Shown: positions 1 through 6,430 of the stretch, in pieces
How the letters are laid out: each line of letters opens with the position of its first letter
Position numbering within the stretch: position 1 is the first letter of the stretch
Origin: an uncultured Lachnospiraceae bacterium
Lineage (GTDB): Bacteria > Bacillota > Clostridia > Lachnospirales > Lachnospiraceae
NCBI GenBank assembly: GCA_910583835.1
Contig: CAJTYM010000054.1
Location: forward strand, 1 to 24,279
DNA: 24,279 nucleotides
Reading direction: 5' to 3'
Translations under genes and position numbers: made by a program
The notes under the pieces: model-generated
The model's database searches: none
Told to the model about the DNA's origin: nothing
The model's input: the letters and a program-made list of their open reading frames with translations, nothing else

Positions 1-44
1 TATCATCGTTGAGAAAAATAAAGTGATAAATTGCCAACGATTAC

Positions 45-87
45 TTGACACAAACGGAGACAAGATATTTCTTGCATTTTGTGTCAA
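45..87. repeat. Perfect inverted repeat TTGACACAAA overlapping promoter
   Basis: TTGACACAAA at 45-54 is the exact reverse complement of TTTGTGTCAA at 78-87, with 23 bp between the arms. The right arm sits between the -35 and -10 hexamers of the distal promoter. This placement suggests an operator for a dimeric or looping regulator. I do not recognise the motif as that of a specific family; it is not the Rex consensus. Confidence 0.45.
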
Positions 88-100
88 AATGTGATAATAT
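72..100 (+). promoter_or_regulatory. Candidate sigma-A promoter, distal thl promoter
   Basis: TTGCAT (72-77), a 17-bp spacer and TAATAT (95-100). Both hexamers are close to consensus and the spacing is ideal. The right arm of the 10-bp inverted repeat (78-87) lies within the spacer, so a protein bound there could block polymerase. Transcription would start about 225 nt upstream of thl, giving a long leader. Confidence 0.5.
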
Positions 101-212
101 ATTTTCATCGAGGGCTGAAACATGGGAAAGACAGTGATTTTGAGAATAATCTTGCCAGGATAGAGACAAGAAAGATGTTATCAAACCTATTTCCCTTTTT
201 TTTGACAGAAGA

Positions 213-230
213 TTGTTAAAAAAATAACAG
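213..230. promoter_or_regulatory. Rex-like redox operator upstream of thl
   Basis: TTGTTAA, four A residues, then ATAACAG. This matches 12 of 14 defined positions of the clostridial Rex consensus TTGTTAA-N4-TTAACAA. Rex is an NADH-sensing repressor known to control butyrate-pathway genes in clostridia. The site begins 5 bp after a TTGACA hexamer (202-207), and a weak -10-like TAACAG (225-230) lies 17 bp from that hexamer, so bound Rex would occlude a proximal promoter. The match is seen; regulation is inferred. Confidence 0.5.
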
Positions 231-282
231 ACTTTGAGGTCGAAATTTTCAAAATTTCAGGAAGGTTTTCAGGAACCAATCA

Positions 283-298
283 GCCCGGCTTGCCGGGC
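283..298 (+). other. GC-rich leader hairpin before thl
   Basis: GCCCGGC (283-289), a TT turn and GCCGGGC (292-298) form a perfect 7-bp GC-only palindrome, which as RNA folds with a slightly larger loop. It lies 17 nt upstream of the thl ribosome site. No T tract follows, so it is unlikely to be an intrinsic terminator. Stabilisation of the operon mRNA 5' end is one possible role. Confidence 0.5.
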
Positions 299-331
299 GA
301 TACACAAAAAATATAAAAGGAGACGAAGAGA

Positions 332-1513
332 ATGGCAAAGAAAGTTGTTTTAGCAGGCGCATGCCGTACCGCAATCGGAACTATGGGTGGAGGATTAAGC
401 ACAACTCCGGCACCAGTGCTTGGTTCTATCGTAATCAAAGAAGCATTGAGCAGAGCTGGTGTTCCCGCAGACAAGGTAGACCATGTATATATGGGCTGTG
501 TTATCCAGGCAGGTTTGGGACAGAACGTAGCACGTCAGGCTTCCATCAAGGCTGGACTTCCGATTGAGACTCCCGCAGTTACTGTGAACGTTGTTTGTGG
601 TTCCGGTCTTAACTGTGTGAATATGGCAGCACAGATGATTCAGGCAGGAGATGCTGATATCGTTGTTGCCGGCGGTATGGAGAACATGTCTATGGCTCCT
701 TATGCAGCAATGCAGGGACGTTATGGTTACAGAATGAACAACGCTACTTTGGTAGACACCATGGTAAATGATGCATTGTGGGATGCATTTAACCAGTATC
801 ACATGGGAATTACCGCTGAGAACGTTGCAGAGAAATGGGGACTGACCAGAGAGCAGTTGGATGAGTTTGCAGCTAGTTCACAGCAGAAATGTGAGAAAGC
901 TATGGCAGATGGCAAGTTCAAAGATGAAATCGTTCCTGTAGAAGTAAAACAGAAAAAGAAAACAGTTATTGTAGATACAGACGAAGGTCCGCGTCCGGGA
1001 ACTACTGCAGAGAGCATTGCTAAGCTGCGTCCTGCATTTAAGCCGGATGGAATCGTTACTGCAGCAAATGCTTCCGGAATCAATGACGGAGCTGCCGCAA
1101 TCGTTGTTATGAGCGAAGAGAAAGCTCAGGAGTTAGGCGTTAAGCCGATGGCAACTTTCGTTGCAGGCGCGCTTGGCGGCGTAGATCCTTCCATCATGGG
1201 TGTTGGACCTGTGGCTTCCACCAAGAAAGTATTTGAGAAGACAGGGCTTACAATCGGCGATATGGACCTTGTTGAGGCAAATGAGGCGTTTGCAGCACAG
1301 TCCCTGGCAGTTGCCCATGATCTTGAGTTTGATATGAGCAAAGTCAATGTAAACGGTGGTGCGATTGCACTGGGACATCCCGTTGGAGCCAGCGGCTGCC
1401 GTATTCTGGTTACATTGCTTCATGAGATGCAGAGAAGGGACGCTAAGAAAGGTCTGGCAACTCTGTGTATCGGCGGCGGTATGGGCTGCTCTACTATCGT
1501 AGAAAGAGATTAA
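332..1513 (+). CDS. thl: Acetyl-CoA acetyltransferase (thiolase)
   Basis: Condenses two acetyl-CoA to acetoacetyl-CoA, the first step of butyrate synthesis in the cytoplasm. The 393-residue length is normal for biosynthetic thiolases. The acylated nucleophile Cys89 lies in VCGSGLN. His349 is in the GHP motif and Cys379 is in CIGGG; these correspond to Cys88, His348 and Cys378 of the clostridial enzyme. The ATG has an AAAGGAGA ribosome site 8 nt upstream. It is the first gene of a five-gene same-strand operon, followed by a 135-nt spacer with two hairpins and then hbd. No truncation or missing catalytic residue is seen. The degradative FadA role is unlikely given the neighbours. The promoter region carries a Rex-like site, so redox control is probable. 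Confidence 0.96.
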   Translation: MAKKVVLAGACRTAIGTMGGGLSTTPAPVLGSIVIKEALSRAGVPADKVDHVYMGCVIQAGLGQNVARQASIKAGLPIETPAVTVNVVCGSGLNCVNMAAQMIQAGDADIVVAGGMENMSMAPYAAMQGRYGYRMNNATLVDTMVNDALWDAFNQYHMGITAENVAEKWGLTREQLDEFAASSQQKCEKAMADGKFKDEIVPVEVKQKKKTVIVDTDEGPRPGTTAESIAKLRPAFKPDGIVTAANASGINDGAAAIVVMSEEKAQELGVKPMATFVAGALGGVDPSIMGVGPVASTKKVFEKTGLTIGDMDLVEANEAFAAQSLAVAHDLEFDMSKVNVNGGAIALGHPVGASGCRILVTLLHEMQRRDAKKGLATLCIGGGMGCSTIVERD

Positions 1514-1516
1514 TAT

Positions 1517-1596
1517 AGTAAACGCATGAAATGAATGCGTTTACTAAAATTATAGTGGCGGGCGTGCAGATACATAGAACTGTTGCTGCACGCCGC
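1517..1596 (+). other. Two hairpins between thl and hbd
   Basis: Hairpin 1 has an 11-bp perfect stem (AGTAAACGCAT at 1517-1527 with ATGCGTTTACT at 1535-1545) and a 7-nt loop. Hairpin 2 has a 9-bp stem (GGCGTGCAG at 1561-1569 with CTGCACGCC at 1586-1594), which extends by two pairs across a bulge. Neither is followed by a T tract. They may act as RNA-processing or stability elements giving thl a different mRNA level from hbd-bcd-etfBA, or as a partial terminator. Confidence 0.6.
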
Positions 1597-1648
1597 TCTT
1601 AAACGCAAGGTGTTTTGATAGAATAGCATAAATTTAAGGAGGACAATC

Positions 1649-2488
1649 ATGAAAGTAGGAGTTATCGGCGCAGGAACCATGGGTTCCGGAATTGCACAGG
1701 CTTTTGCACAGACAGAAGGATATGAGGTTTGCCTGTGTGATATCAATGATGAATTTGCAGCAAACGGCAAGAATAAGATTGCCAAAGGTTTTGAGAAGAG
1801 AATTGCCAAAGGCAAGATGGAACAGTCTGCAGCAGACGCTATCTTGGCAAAGATTACAACAGGTACCAAAGAAATCTGCGGTGACTGTGACTTAATCGTA
1901 GAGGCAGCTTTGGAAGTTATGGATGTTAAGAAACAGACATTCAAAGAGCTTCAGGATATTGTTAAGAAAGACTGCATGTTCGCAACCAACACTTCTTCCC
2001 TCTCCATCACTGAGATTGGTGCGGGTCTTGACAGACCGGTTATCGGTATGCATTTCTTCAATCCGGCGCCTGTTATGAAATTAATCGAGGTAATCAAGGG
2101 CGAGAACACACCGGACGACATGAAAGATAAGATTGTTGAGATTTCTAAAGAAATCGGCAAGACTCCGGTAGAGGTAAATGAGGCAGCAGGTTTTGTAGTG
2201 AACAGAATCTTAATCCCGATGATTAACGAGGCAGTCGGCATCTATGCAGATGGCGTTGCATCCGTAGAAGGTATCGACACAGCTATGAAGTTGGGCGCAA
2301 ACCATCCGATGGGACCGCTGGCTTTGGGAGACTTGGTTGGGCTTGATATCTGTCTGGCAATCATGAATGTATTGTATGATGAGACGGGCGATCCCAAATA
2401 CCGTCCGCATCCATTATTGAAGAAAATGGTTCGTGCAGGTAAACTGGGCATGAAGACCGGTATCGGCTTCTATGATTACAGCAAATAA
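1649..2488 (+). CDS. hbd: 3-hydroxybutyryl-CoA dehydrogenase
   Basis: Reduces acetoacetyl-CoA to 3-hydroxybutyryl-CoA with NAD(P)H, the second step of the butyrate pathway. At 279 residues it is the usual bacterial length. The N-terminal Rossmann fold begins with GAGTMG (residues 7-12) and has an acidic Asp31 after the second strand, suggesting NAD(H) preference. The catalytic dyad is His135 (in GMHFFNP) and Glu147. Asn185 lies in the GFVVNRIL motif of the C-terminal helical domain. The start is set by AAGGAGG seven bases upstream. The gene sits between thl and bcd, where a crotonase gene is usual in many clostridia but absent here. Confidence 0.96.
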   Translation: MKVGVIGAGTMGSGIAQAFAQTEGYEVCLCDINDEFAANGKNKIAKGFEKRIAKGKMEQSAADAILAKITTGTKEICGDCDLIVEAALEVMDVKKQTFKELQDIVKKDCMFATNTSSLSITEIGAGLDRPVIGMHFFNPAPVMKLIEVIKGENTPDDMKDKIVEISKEIGKTPVEVNEAAGFVVNRILIPMINEAVGIYADGVASVEGIDTAMKLGANHPMGPLALGDLVGLDICLAIMNVLYDETGDPKYRPHPLLKKMVRAGKLGMKTGIGFYDYSK

Positions 2489-2502
2489 TAGTTATATTCA
2501 GC

Positions 2503-2580
2503 GCCGGTTTTCAACGGCCGTGAGTATATAAATCGGTAATAGACAGTTCGGGCGTTCCGTTTTCAATGGAGACTGAACTG
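2503..2580 (+). other. Hairpins with shared GTTTTCAA loop between hbd and bcd
   Basis: GCCG (2503-2506) and CGGC (2515-2518) enclose GTTTTCAA. About 40 nt on, CAGTTC (2544-2549) and GAACTG (2575-2580) enclose a second small stem around another GTTTTCAA (2559-2566). Two stem-loops with the same 8-nt loop in one 126-nt spacer suggest either a shared binding element or a local duplication. No T tract follows, so operon transcription probably continues into bcd. Confidence 0.45.
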
Positions 2581-2614
2581 AGGAAAATATTAGAAAGTTT
2601 GGAGGAAAAATATC

Positions 2615-3769
2615 ATGGATTTTTCTTTAGATAAAAAACATGAAATGGCGAGAACTCTTTTCAAAGAGTTTGCGGAAAATGAAGTAAAGCCTCTTGCACA
2701 GGAAGTTGATGAGACTGAGAAATTTCCAAGAGGAACAGTAGAGAAAATGCAGAAGATCGGATTCATGGGAATTCCGATTCCCAAGGAATACGGCGGACAG
2801 GGCTGCGATCCCCTCACTTATATCATGTGTGTGGAGGAACTGTCTAAGGTTTGCGGTACGACAGGCGTTATCGTATCCGCACATACCTCTCTGTGCTGTG
2901 ACCCAATTATGACTTATGGTTCAGAAGAACAGAAACAGAAATACCTTACTCCCCTTGCAAAAGGTGAGAAGTTAGGCGCTTTTGCGCTGACAGAGCCAGG
3001 TGCAGGTACAGATGCACAGGGCTGCCAGACAAAGGCTGTATTAGACGGCGAGGAGTGGGTACTGAACGGCTCCAAGTGCTTCATTACAAACGGTAAGGAA
3101 GCTGATGTTTATATCGTTATCGCTGTTACGGATGTGAAAGTTGATGCAAGAGGAAGGAAGAAGAAATCCTTCTCTGCATTTATCGTAGAGAAAGACACCC
3201 CGGGCTTCTCCTTCGGAACGAAAGAGAAAAAGATGGGTATCCGTGGTTCTGCTACATATGAGTTGATTTTTGAAGACTGCAGAATTCCCAAAGACAATCT
3301 CTTAGGGCCGATGGGCAAAGGATTCCCGATTGCTATGCATACTCTGGACGGCGGACGTATCGGTATCGCAGCTCAGGCGCTTGGTATCGCAGAGGGCGCA
3401 CTGGATGCAACCATCGCATACACGAAAGAGAGAAAACAGTTCGGACGTTCTATCGCAGCTCAGCAGAACACGCAGTTCCAGCTTGCTGATATGGCAGCGA
3501 AAGTAGAGGCTGCGCAGATGTTGGTATACAAAGCAGCTATGGCAAAAGCTACACAGAAGGTTTATTCCGTAGAAGCAGCAAAGGCTAAATTGTTTGCAGC
3601 TGAGGTTGCTATGGATGTGACTACCAGATGTGTACAGCTGTTCGGTGGATATGGATATATCCGTGAGTATGATGTAGAGCGTATGATGCGTGATGCGAAG
3701 ATTACAGAAATTTATGAAGGAACTTCAGAAGTTCAGCGTATGGTTATTTCCGGCGCATTATTGAAGTAA
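2615..3769 (+). CDS. bcd: Butyryl-CoA dehydrogenase (short-chain acyl-CoA dehydrogenase)
   Basis: Reduces crotonyl-CoA to butyryl-CoA using electrons from EtfAB. In clostridia the Bcd-EtfAB complex couples this to ferredoxin reduction by NADH (electron bifurcation). The 384-residue protein has the family signatures ALTEPGAGTD (FAD/substrate contact, near residue 130) and FGGYGYIREY. The catalytic base Glu368 lies in IYEGTSE, matching Glu367/368 of short-chain family members. The start is supported by GGAGG in TTTGGAGGAAA ten nt upstream. Position directly before etfB and etfA identifies it as the butyrate enzyme rather than a beta-oxidation paralogue. No domain is missing. Confidence 0.95.
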   Translation: MDFSLDKKHEMARTLFKEFAENEVKPLAQEVDETEKFPRGTVEKMQKIGFMGIPIPKEYGGQGCDPLTYIMCVEELSKVCGTTGVIVSAHTSLCCDPIMTYGSEEQKQKYLTPLAKGEKLGAFALTEPGAGTDAQGCQTKAVLDGEEWVLNGSKCFITNGKEADVYIVIAVTDVKVDARGRKKKSFSAFIVEKDTPGFSFGTKEKKMGIRGSATYELIFEDCRIPKDNLLGPMGKGFPIAMHTLDGGRIGIAAQALGIAEGALDATIAYTKERKQFGRSIAAQQNTQFQLADMAAKVEAAQMLVYKAAMAKATQKVYSVEAAKAKLFAAEVAMDVTTRCVQLFGGYGYIREYDVERMMRDAKITEIYEGTSEVQRMVISGALLK

Positions 3770-3804
3770 TCTATTAAAAAATAAAACATAAGGAGTGAAT
3801 TACC

Positions 3805-4590
3805 GTGAAAATCGTTGTATGTATAAAGCAGGTACCAGATACCAAGGGCGGAGTTAAATTTAATCCAGACGGTACTCTGGACAGAGGTGCAATGCTTACT
3901 ATTATGAATCCGGACGATAAAGCTGGTCTGGAAGCAGCATTGAGATTAAAAGAACAGTATGGCGCAGAAGTTACAGTACTTACTATGGGACTTCCGAAGG
4001 CAGATGAAGTTCTTCGTGAAGCAATGGCAATGGGTGCCGACAAAGGTATCCTTGTAACCGACAGAGTATTGGGCGGAGCTGATACATGGGCTACCTCCAC
4101 GACTATTGCGGGGGCAATCCGCAATCTCGAATATGATTTGATTATTACCGGACGTCAGGCAATTGACGGCGATACCGCACAGGTTGGTCCGCAGATTTCC
4201 GAGCATTTGAATATTCCGGTTATTTCCTATGCACAGGATATTAAGATTGATGGCGATTATGTAATCGTTCAGCGCCAGTATGAAGACAGATACCATGAAG
4301 TGAAAGCTAAAATGCCTTGCCTGATTACTGCTCTTTCTGAGTTGAATGATCCTCGTTATATGACACCGGGCGGAATCTTCGATGCTTATGACAAAGAAGT
4401 GACTGTTTGGGGCAGGCCAGATTTGAAAGATGTTGATGATTCTGATCTTGGATTAAAAGGATCTCCTACCAAGATTGCAAAAGCATCCGACAAAGTGAAG
4501 AAGGGTGCTGGAGAGAAAGTTGTTCCTGACACAGCAGAAGATGCAGTTGCTTATATCGTTGGTAAGATGAAAGAGAAACATGTAATCTAA
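3805..4590 (+). CDS. etfB: Electron transfer flavoprotein subunit beta
   Basis: Small EtfAB subunit that accepts NADH electrons and, in butyrate-forming clostridia, holds the bifurcating FAD. The 261-residue protein begins MKIVVCIKQVPDTK, the standard EtfB N-terminus, and contains the family segment DGDTAQVGPQ. The start codon is GTG, placed 9 nt after AAGGAG; no better in-frame start exists. It lies 35 nt after bcd and 22 nt before etfA, so the three are almost certainly co-transcribed and their products assemble together. The bifurcating role is inferred from context and family knowledge, not from a residue I can verify. Confidence 0.95.
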   Translation: MKIVVCIKQVPDTKGGVKFNPDGTLDRGAMLTIMNPDDKAGLEAALRLKEQYGAEVTVLTMGLPKADEVLREAMAMGADKGILVTDRVLGGADTWATSTTIAGAIRNLEYDLIITGRQAIDGDTAQVGPQISEHLNIPVISYAQDIKIDGDYVIVQRQYEDRYHEVKAKMPCLITALSELNDPRYMTPGGIFDAYDKEVTVWGRPDLKDVDDSDLGLKGSPTKIAKASDKVKKGAGEKVVPDTAEDAVAYIVGKMKEKHVI

Positions 4591-4612
4591 TATAAGGAAA
4601 GTGGTGAAAATA

Positions 4613-5659
4613 ATGGGTTTAGAAGCGTATAAAGGAGTATATGTCTATGCACAGCAGGTAGATAATGAATTAAGCGGAATCGCTTTTGAGCTGCTTGGCA
4701 AGGCAAAAGACTTGGCAAAAGACTTAGATACAGATGTAACAGCCGTATTGATTGGTTCCGGCGTGAAGGGTCTGGCAGATCAGCTGGCAGAGTATGGCGC
4801 AGACAAAGTAATCGTTGTAGATGATCCAGAATTGAAAGAATATAGGACTGAGCCGTATACACACGCGCTTGCTTCTGTAATTAACGAGTATAAGCCAGAG
4901 ATTATGCTGGTAGGCGCTACCGCAATCGGACGTGACTTAGGTCCTCGCGTATCCGCAAGGGTTAAGACTGGTCTGACAGCAGACTGTACGGTACTGGAGA
5001 TTGGTGATTTCCCACTCAATCCAGTTCCTGGTAAGGAAGATGAGCAGAAGCATAATCAGCTTCTCATGACTCGTCCTGCATTTGGAGGCAACACAATTGC
5101 AACGATTGCCTGTCCTGATAACCGTCCGCAGATGGCAACGGTACGTCCTGGCGTTATGCAGAAGATTGACCCAATCAAGGGTGCAAAGGCTAATATTGTA
5201 GAGTACAATCCAGGATTTACCCCGGATGACAAGTACGTTGAAATCTTAAATATCGTAAAGGCTGTCAAAGAGACCGAGGATATCATGGAAGCTAAGATTC
5301 TCGTATCTGGCGGACGTGGTGTGGGAAGCGCAGAGAACTTCCAGATGTTAAAAGATTTGGCTGCAGTGCTTGGCGGAACGGTAAGCTGCTCCCGTGCAGT
5401 TGTTGAGAATGGCTGGCTGCCGCAGGATTTGCAGGTAGGACAGACCGGAAAGACTGTACGTCCGAACGTATACTTCGCAATTGGTATTTCTGGTGCAATC
5501 CAGCACGTGGCAGGTATGGAAGAAGCTGATATCATTGTTGCCATCAACAAAGATGAGGATGCGCCAATCTTTGATGTGGCTGATTATGGCGTTGTTGGAG
5601 ATTTGAACAAGATTGTTCCGGCTCTGACAGAGGCTTTAAAAGCAGAGATGGCAGAATAA
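4613..5659 (+). CDS. etfA: Electron transfer flavoprotein subunit alpha
   Basis: Large EtfAB subunit, partner of EtfB and Bcd. I choose the ATG at 4613 (348 residues, beginning MGLEAYKG). In-frame GTG codons at 4601 and 4604 are possible, but the first abuts the AAGGAAA sequence, and GTGGTG itself can act as a Shine-Dalgarno for the ATG. The C-terminal FAD domain is clear: SGGRGVGSAENF near residue 230, then VGQTGKTV, then GISGAIQHVAGM, then a DAPIFDVADYG segment near residue 320. It is the last operon gene, ended by a strong intrinsic terminator 32 nt downstream. Nothing appears missing. Confidence 0.93.
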   Translation: MGLEAYKGVYVYAQQVDNELSGIAFELLGKAKDLAKDLDTDVTAVLIGSGVKGLADQLAEYGADKVIVVDDPELKEYRTEPYTHALASVINEYKPEIMLVGATAIGRDLGPRVSARVKTGLTADCTVLEIGDFPLNPVPGKEDEQKHNQLLMTRPAFGGNTIATIACPDNRPQMATVRPGVMQKIDPIKGAKANIVEYNPGFTPDDKYVEILNIVKAVKETEDIMEAKILVSGGRGVGSAENFQMLKDLAAVLGGTVSCSRAVVENGWLPQDLQVGQTGKTVRPNVYFAIGISGAIQHVAGMEEADIIVAINKDEDAPIFDVADYGVVGDLNKIVPALTEALKAEMAE

Positions 5660-5690
5660 GAATTTCAGAAGAGATTATCATGAAAGTATA

Positions 5691-5732
5691 AAAAAGTACC
5701 TTTTCTCTGAAAATAGGGAAAAGGTACTTTTT
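5691..5732 (+). terminator. Rho-independent terminator of the butyrate operon
   Basis: A perfect 15-bp inverted repeat (5691-5705 and 5718-5732) around AAAGTACCTTTTC, with possible further pairing inside the loop. Its right arm ends in a T5 run. The A-rich 5' arm mirrors the T tract, so it could act bidirectionally. The next gene starts only 26 nt after it. Confidence 0.9.
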
Positions 5733-5758
5733 AGGTATTTGGAAGGAGAGGAACAGGA

Positions 5759-6373
5759 GTGGAAGATAAAAAGAAAATGAATACCGCTTATATGGTGGAA
5801 ATGGCGCTCTTGATTGCCATAATCCTGATTATGGCGTTTACGCCTATCGGATATATCCGCACATTGGGTCTGGAAATTACGTTGATTGTAGTTCCGGTGG
5901 CAGTAGGCGCAGTGACTTTAGGTCCGGCGGCAGGAGCTGTTCTGGGAGCAGTCTTTGGCATCACCAGTTATATCCAGTGTTTTGGCATGAGCCCTTTTGG
6001 AGCGGTGCTGCTGAGCATCAATCCAGTGTATACGTTCATCGTCTGCGTATTTTCCAGAGTATTGATGGGTTGGCTGACAGGATGGCTGTATCAGGTATTT
6101 TTGAAGAGCAGTCTGCTGAAGAAGGCATCGCTGGTGCTGGCGAATCTTTGCTGCCCACTGATGAATACGCTGTTTTTTATGGGAACGCTGATTTTATTTT
6201 TTTACCAGACGGAGTATATTCAGGGAATCGCACAGGGAATGGGTGCAGCAAATCCCCTGATATTTATTTTGCTGTTTGTGGGAGTCAATGGCTTGGTGGA
6301 GGCTGCGGCATGTTTTGTGGTGGGCAGTGCGATATCCCAGGCATTGAAAACGGTAGTTAAACGAACTTCTTAA
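5759..6373 (+). CDS. ECF transporter S component family protein
   Basis: Predicted integral membrane substrate-binding (S) subunit of an energy-coupling factor vitamin transporter. The 204-residue protein is very hydrophobic with about six membrane segments, beginning near residue 14. A glycine/alanine-rich segment (GAVTLGPAAGAVLGAVFG, about residues 50-67) and the NPVYTFIVCVFSRVLMGW region resemble PanT/ThiT-type S components. Substrate cannot be told from sequence. The start is GTG, 8 nt after GGAGAGG; an internal ATG at codon 7 is less well spaced. No EcfA or EcfT gene is adjacent, so it would use a shared ECF module. I see no riboswitch or separate promoter in the 26 nt between the etfA terminator and this gene, so read-through may feed it. 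Confidence 0.7.
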   Translation: MEDKKKMNTAYMVEMALLIAIILIMAFTPIGYIRTLGLEITLIVVPVAVGAVTLGPAAGAVLGAVFGITSYIQCFGMSPFGAVLLSINPVYTFIVCVFSRVLMGWLTGWLYQVFLKSSLLKKASLVLANLCCPLMNTLFFMGTLILFFYQTEYIQGIAQGMGAANPLIFILLFVGVNGLVEAAACFVVGSAISQALKTVVKRTS

Positions 6374-6430
6374 TTCACAAAAAATGTTTCATAATCGCTG
6401 TGCCGATTGGTAAGGCGGTAAGGAGTACAG

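Larger units (their letters stand above)
1..331 (+). promoter_or_regulatory. Regulatory region upstream of the butyrate operon
   Basis: No convincing gene lies in these 331 bases. Visible elements, in order, are: a perfect 10-bp inverted repeat (45-54 and 78-87); a sigma-A-like promoter (72-100) that overlaps its right arm; a second TTGACA hexamer at 202-207; a Rex-like operator (213-230); a perfect palindrome with 8-bp arms (242-249 and 251-258); a 9-bp direct repeat TTTCAGGAA (255-263 and 267-275); and a GC-rich hairpin (283-298) just ahead of the thl ribosome site AAAGGAGA. The density of symmetric elements suggests multilayer control of the operon. That is an inference, since no regulator gene is present here. 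Confidence 0.6.

Noticed and set aside
395..1423. Long antisense open frames over thl
   Set aside because: They mirror a clearly real thiolase on the other strand, lack ribosome sites and have odd composition. The same applies to antisense frames over hbd, bcd, etfBA, gpmI, purF, purB, eno and rnr.
5977..6360. 127-codon alternative frame inside the ECF S component gene
   Set aside because: The hydrophobic main frame is family-like; the alternative has no start context and is a shadow.
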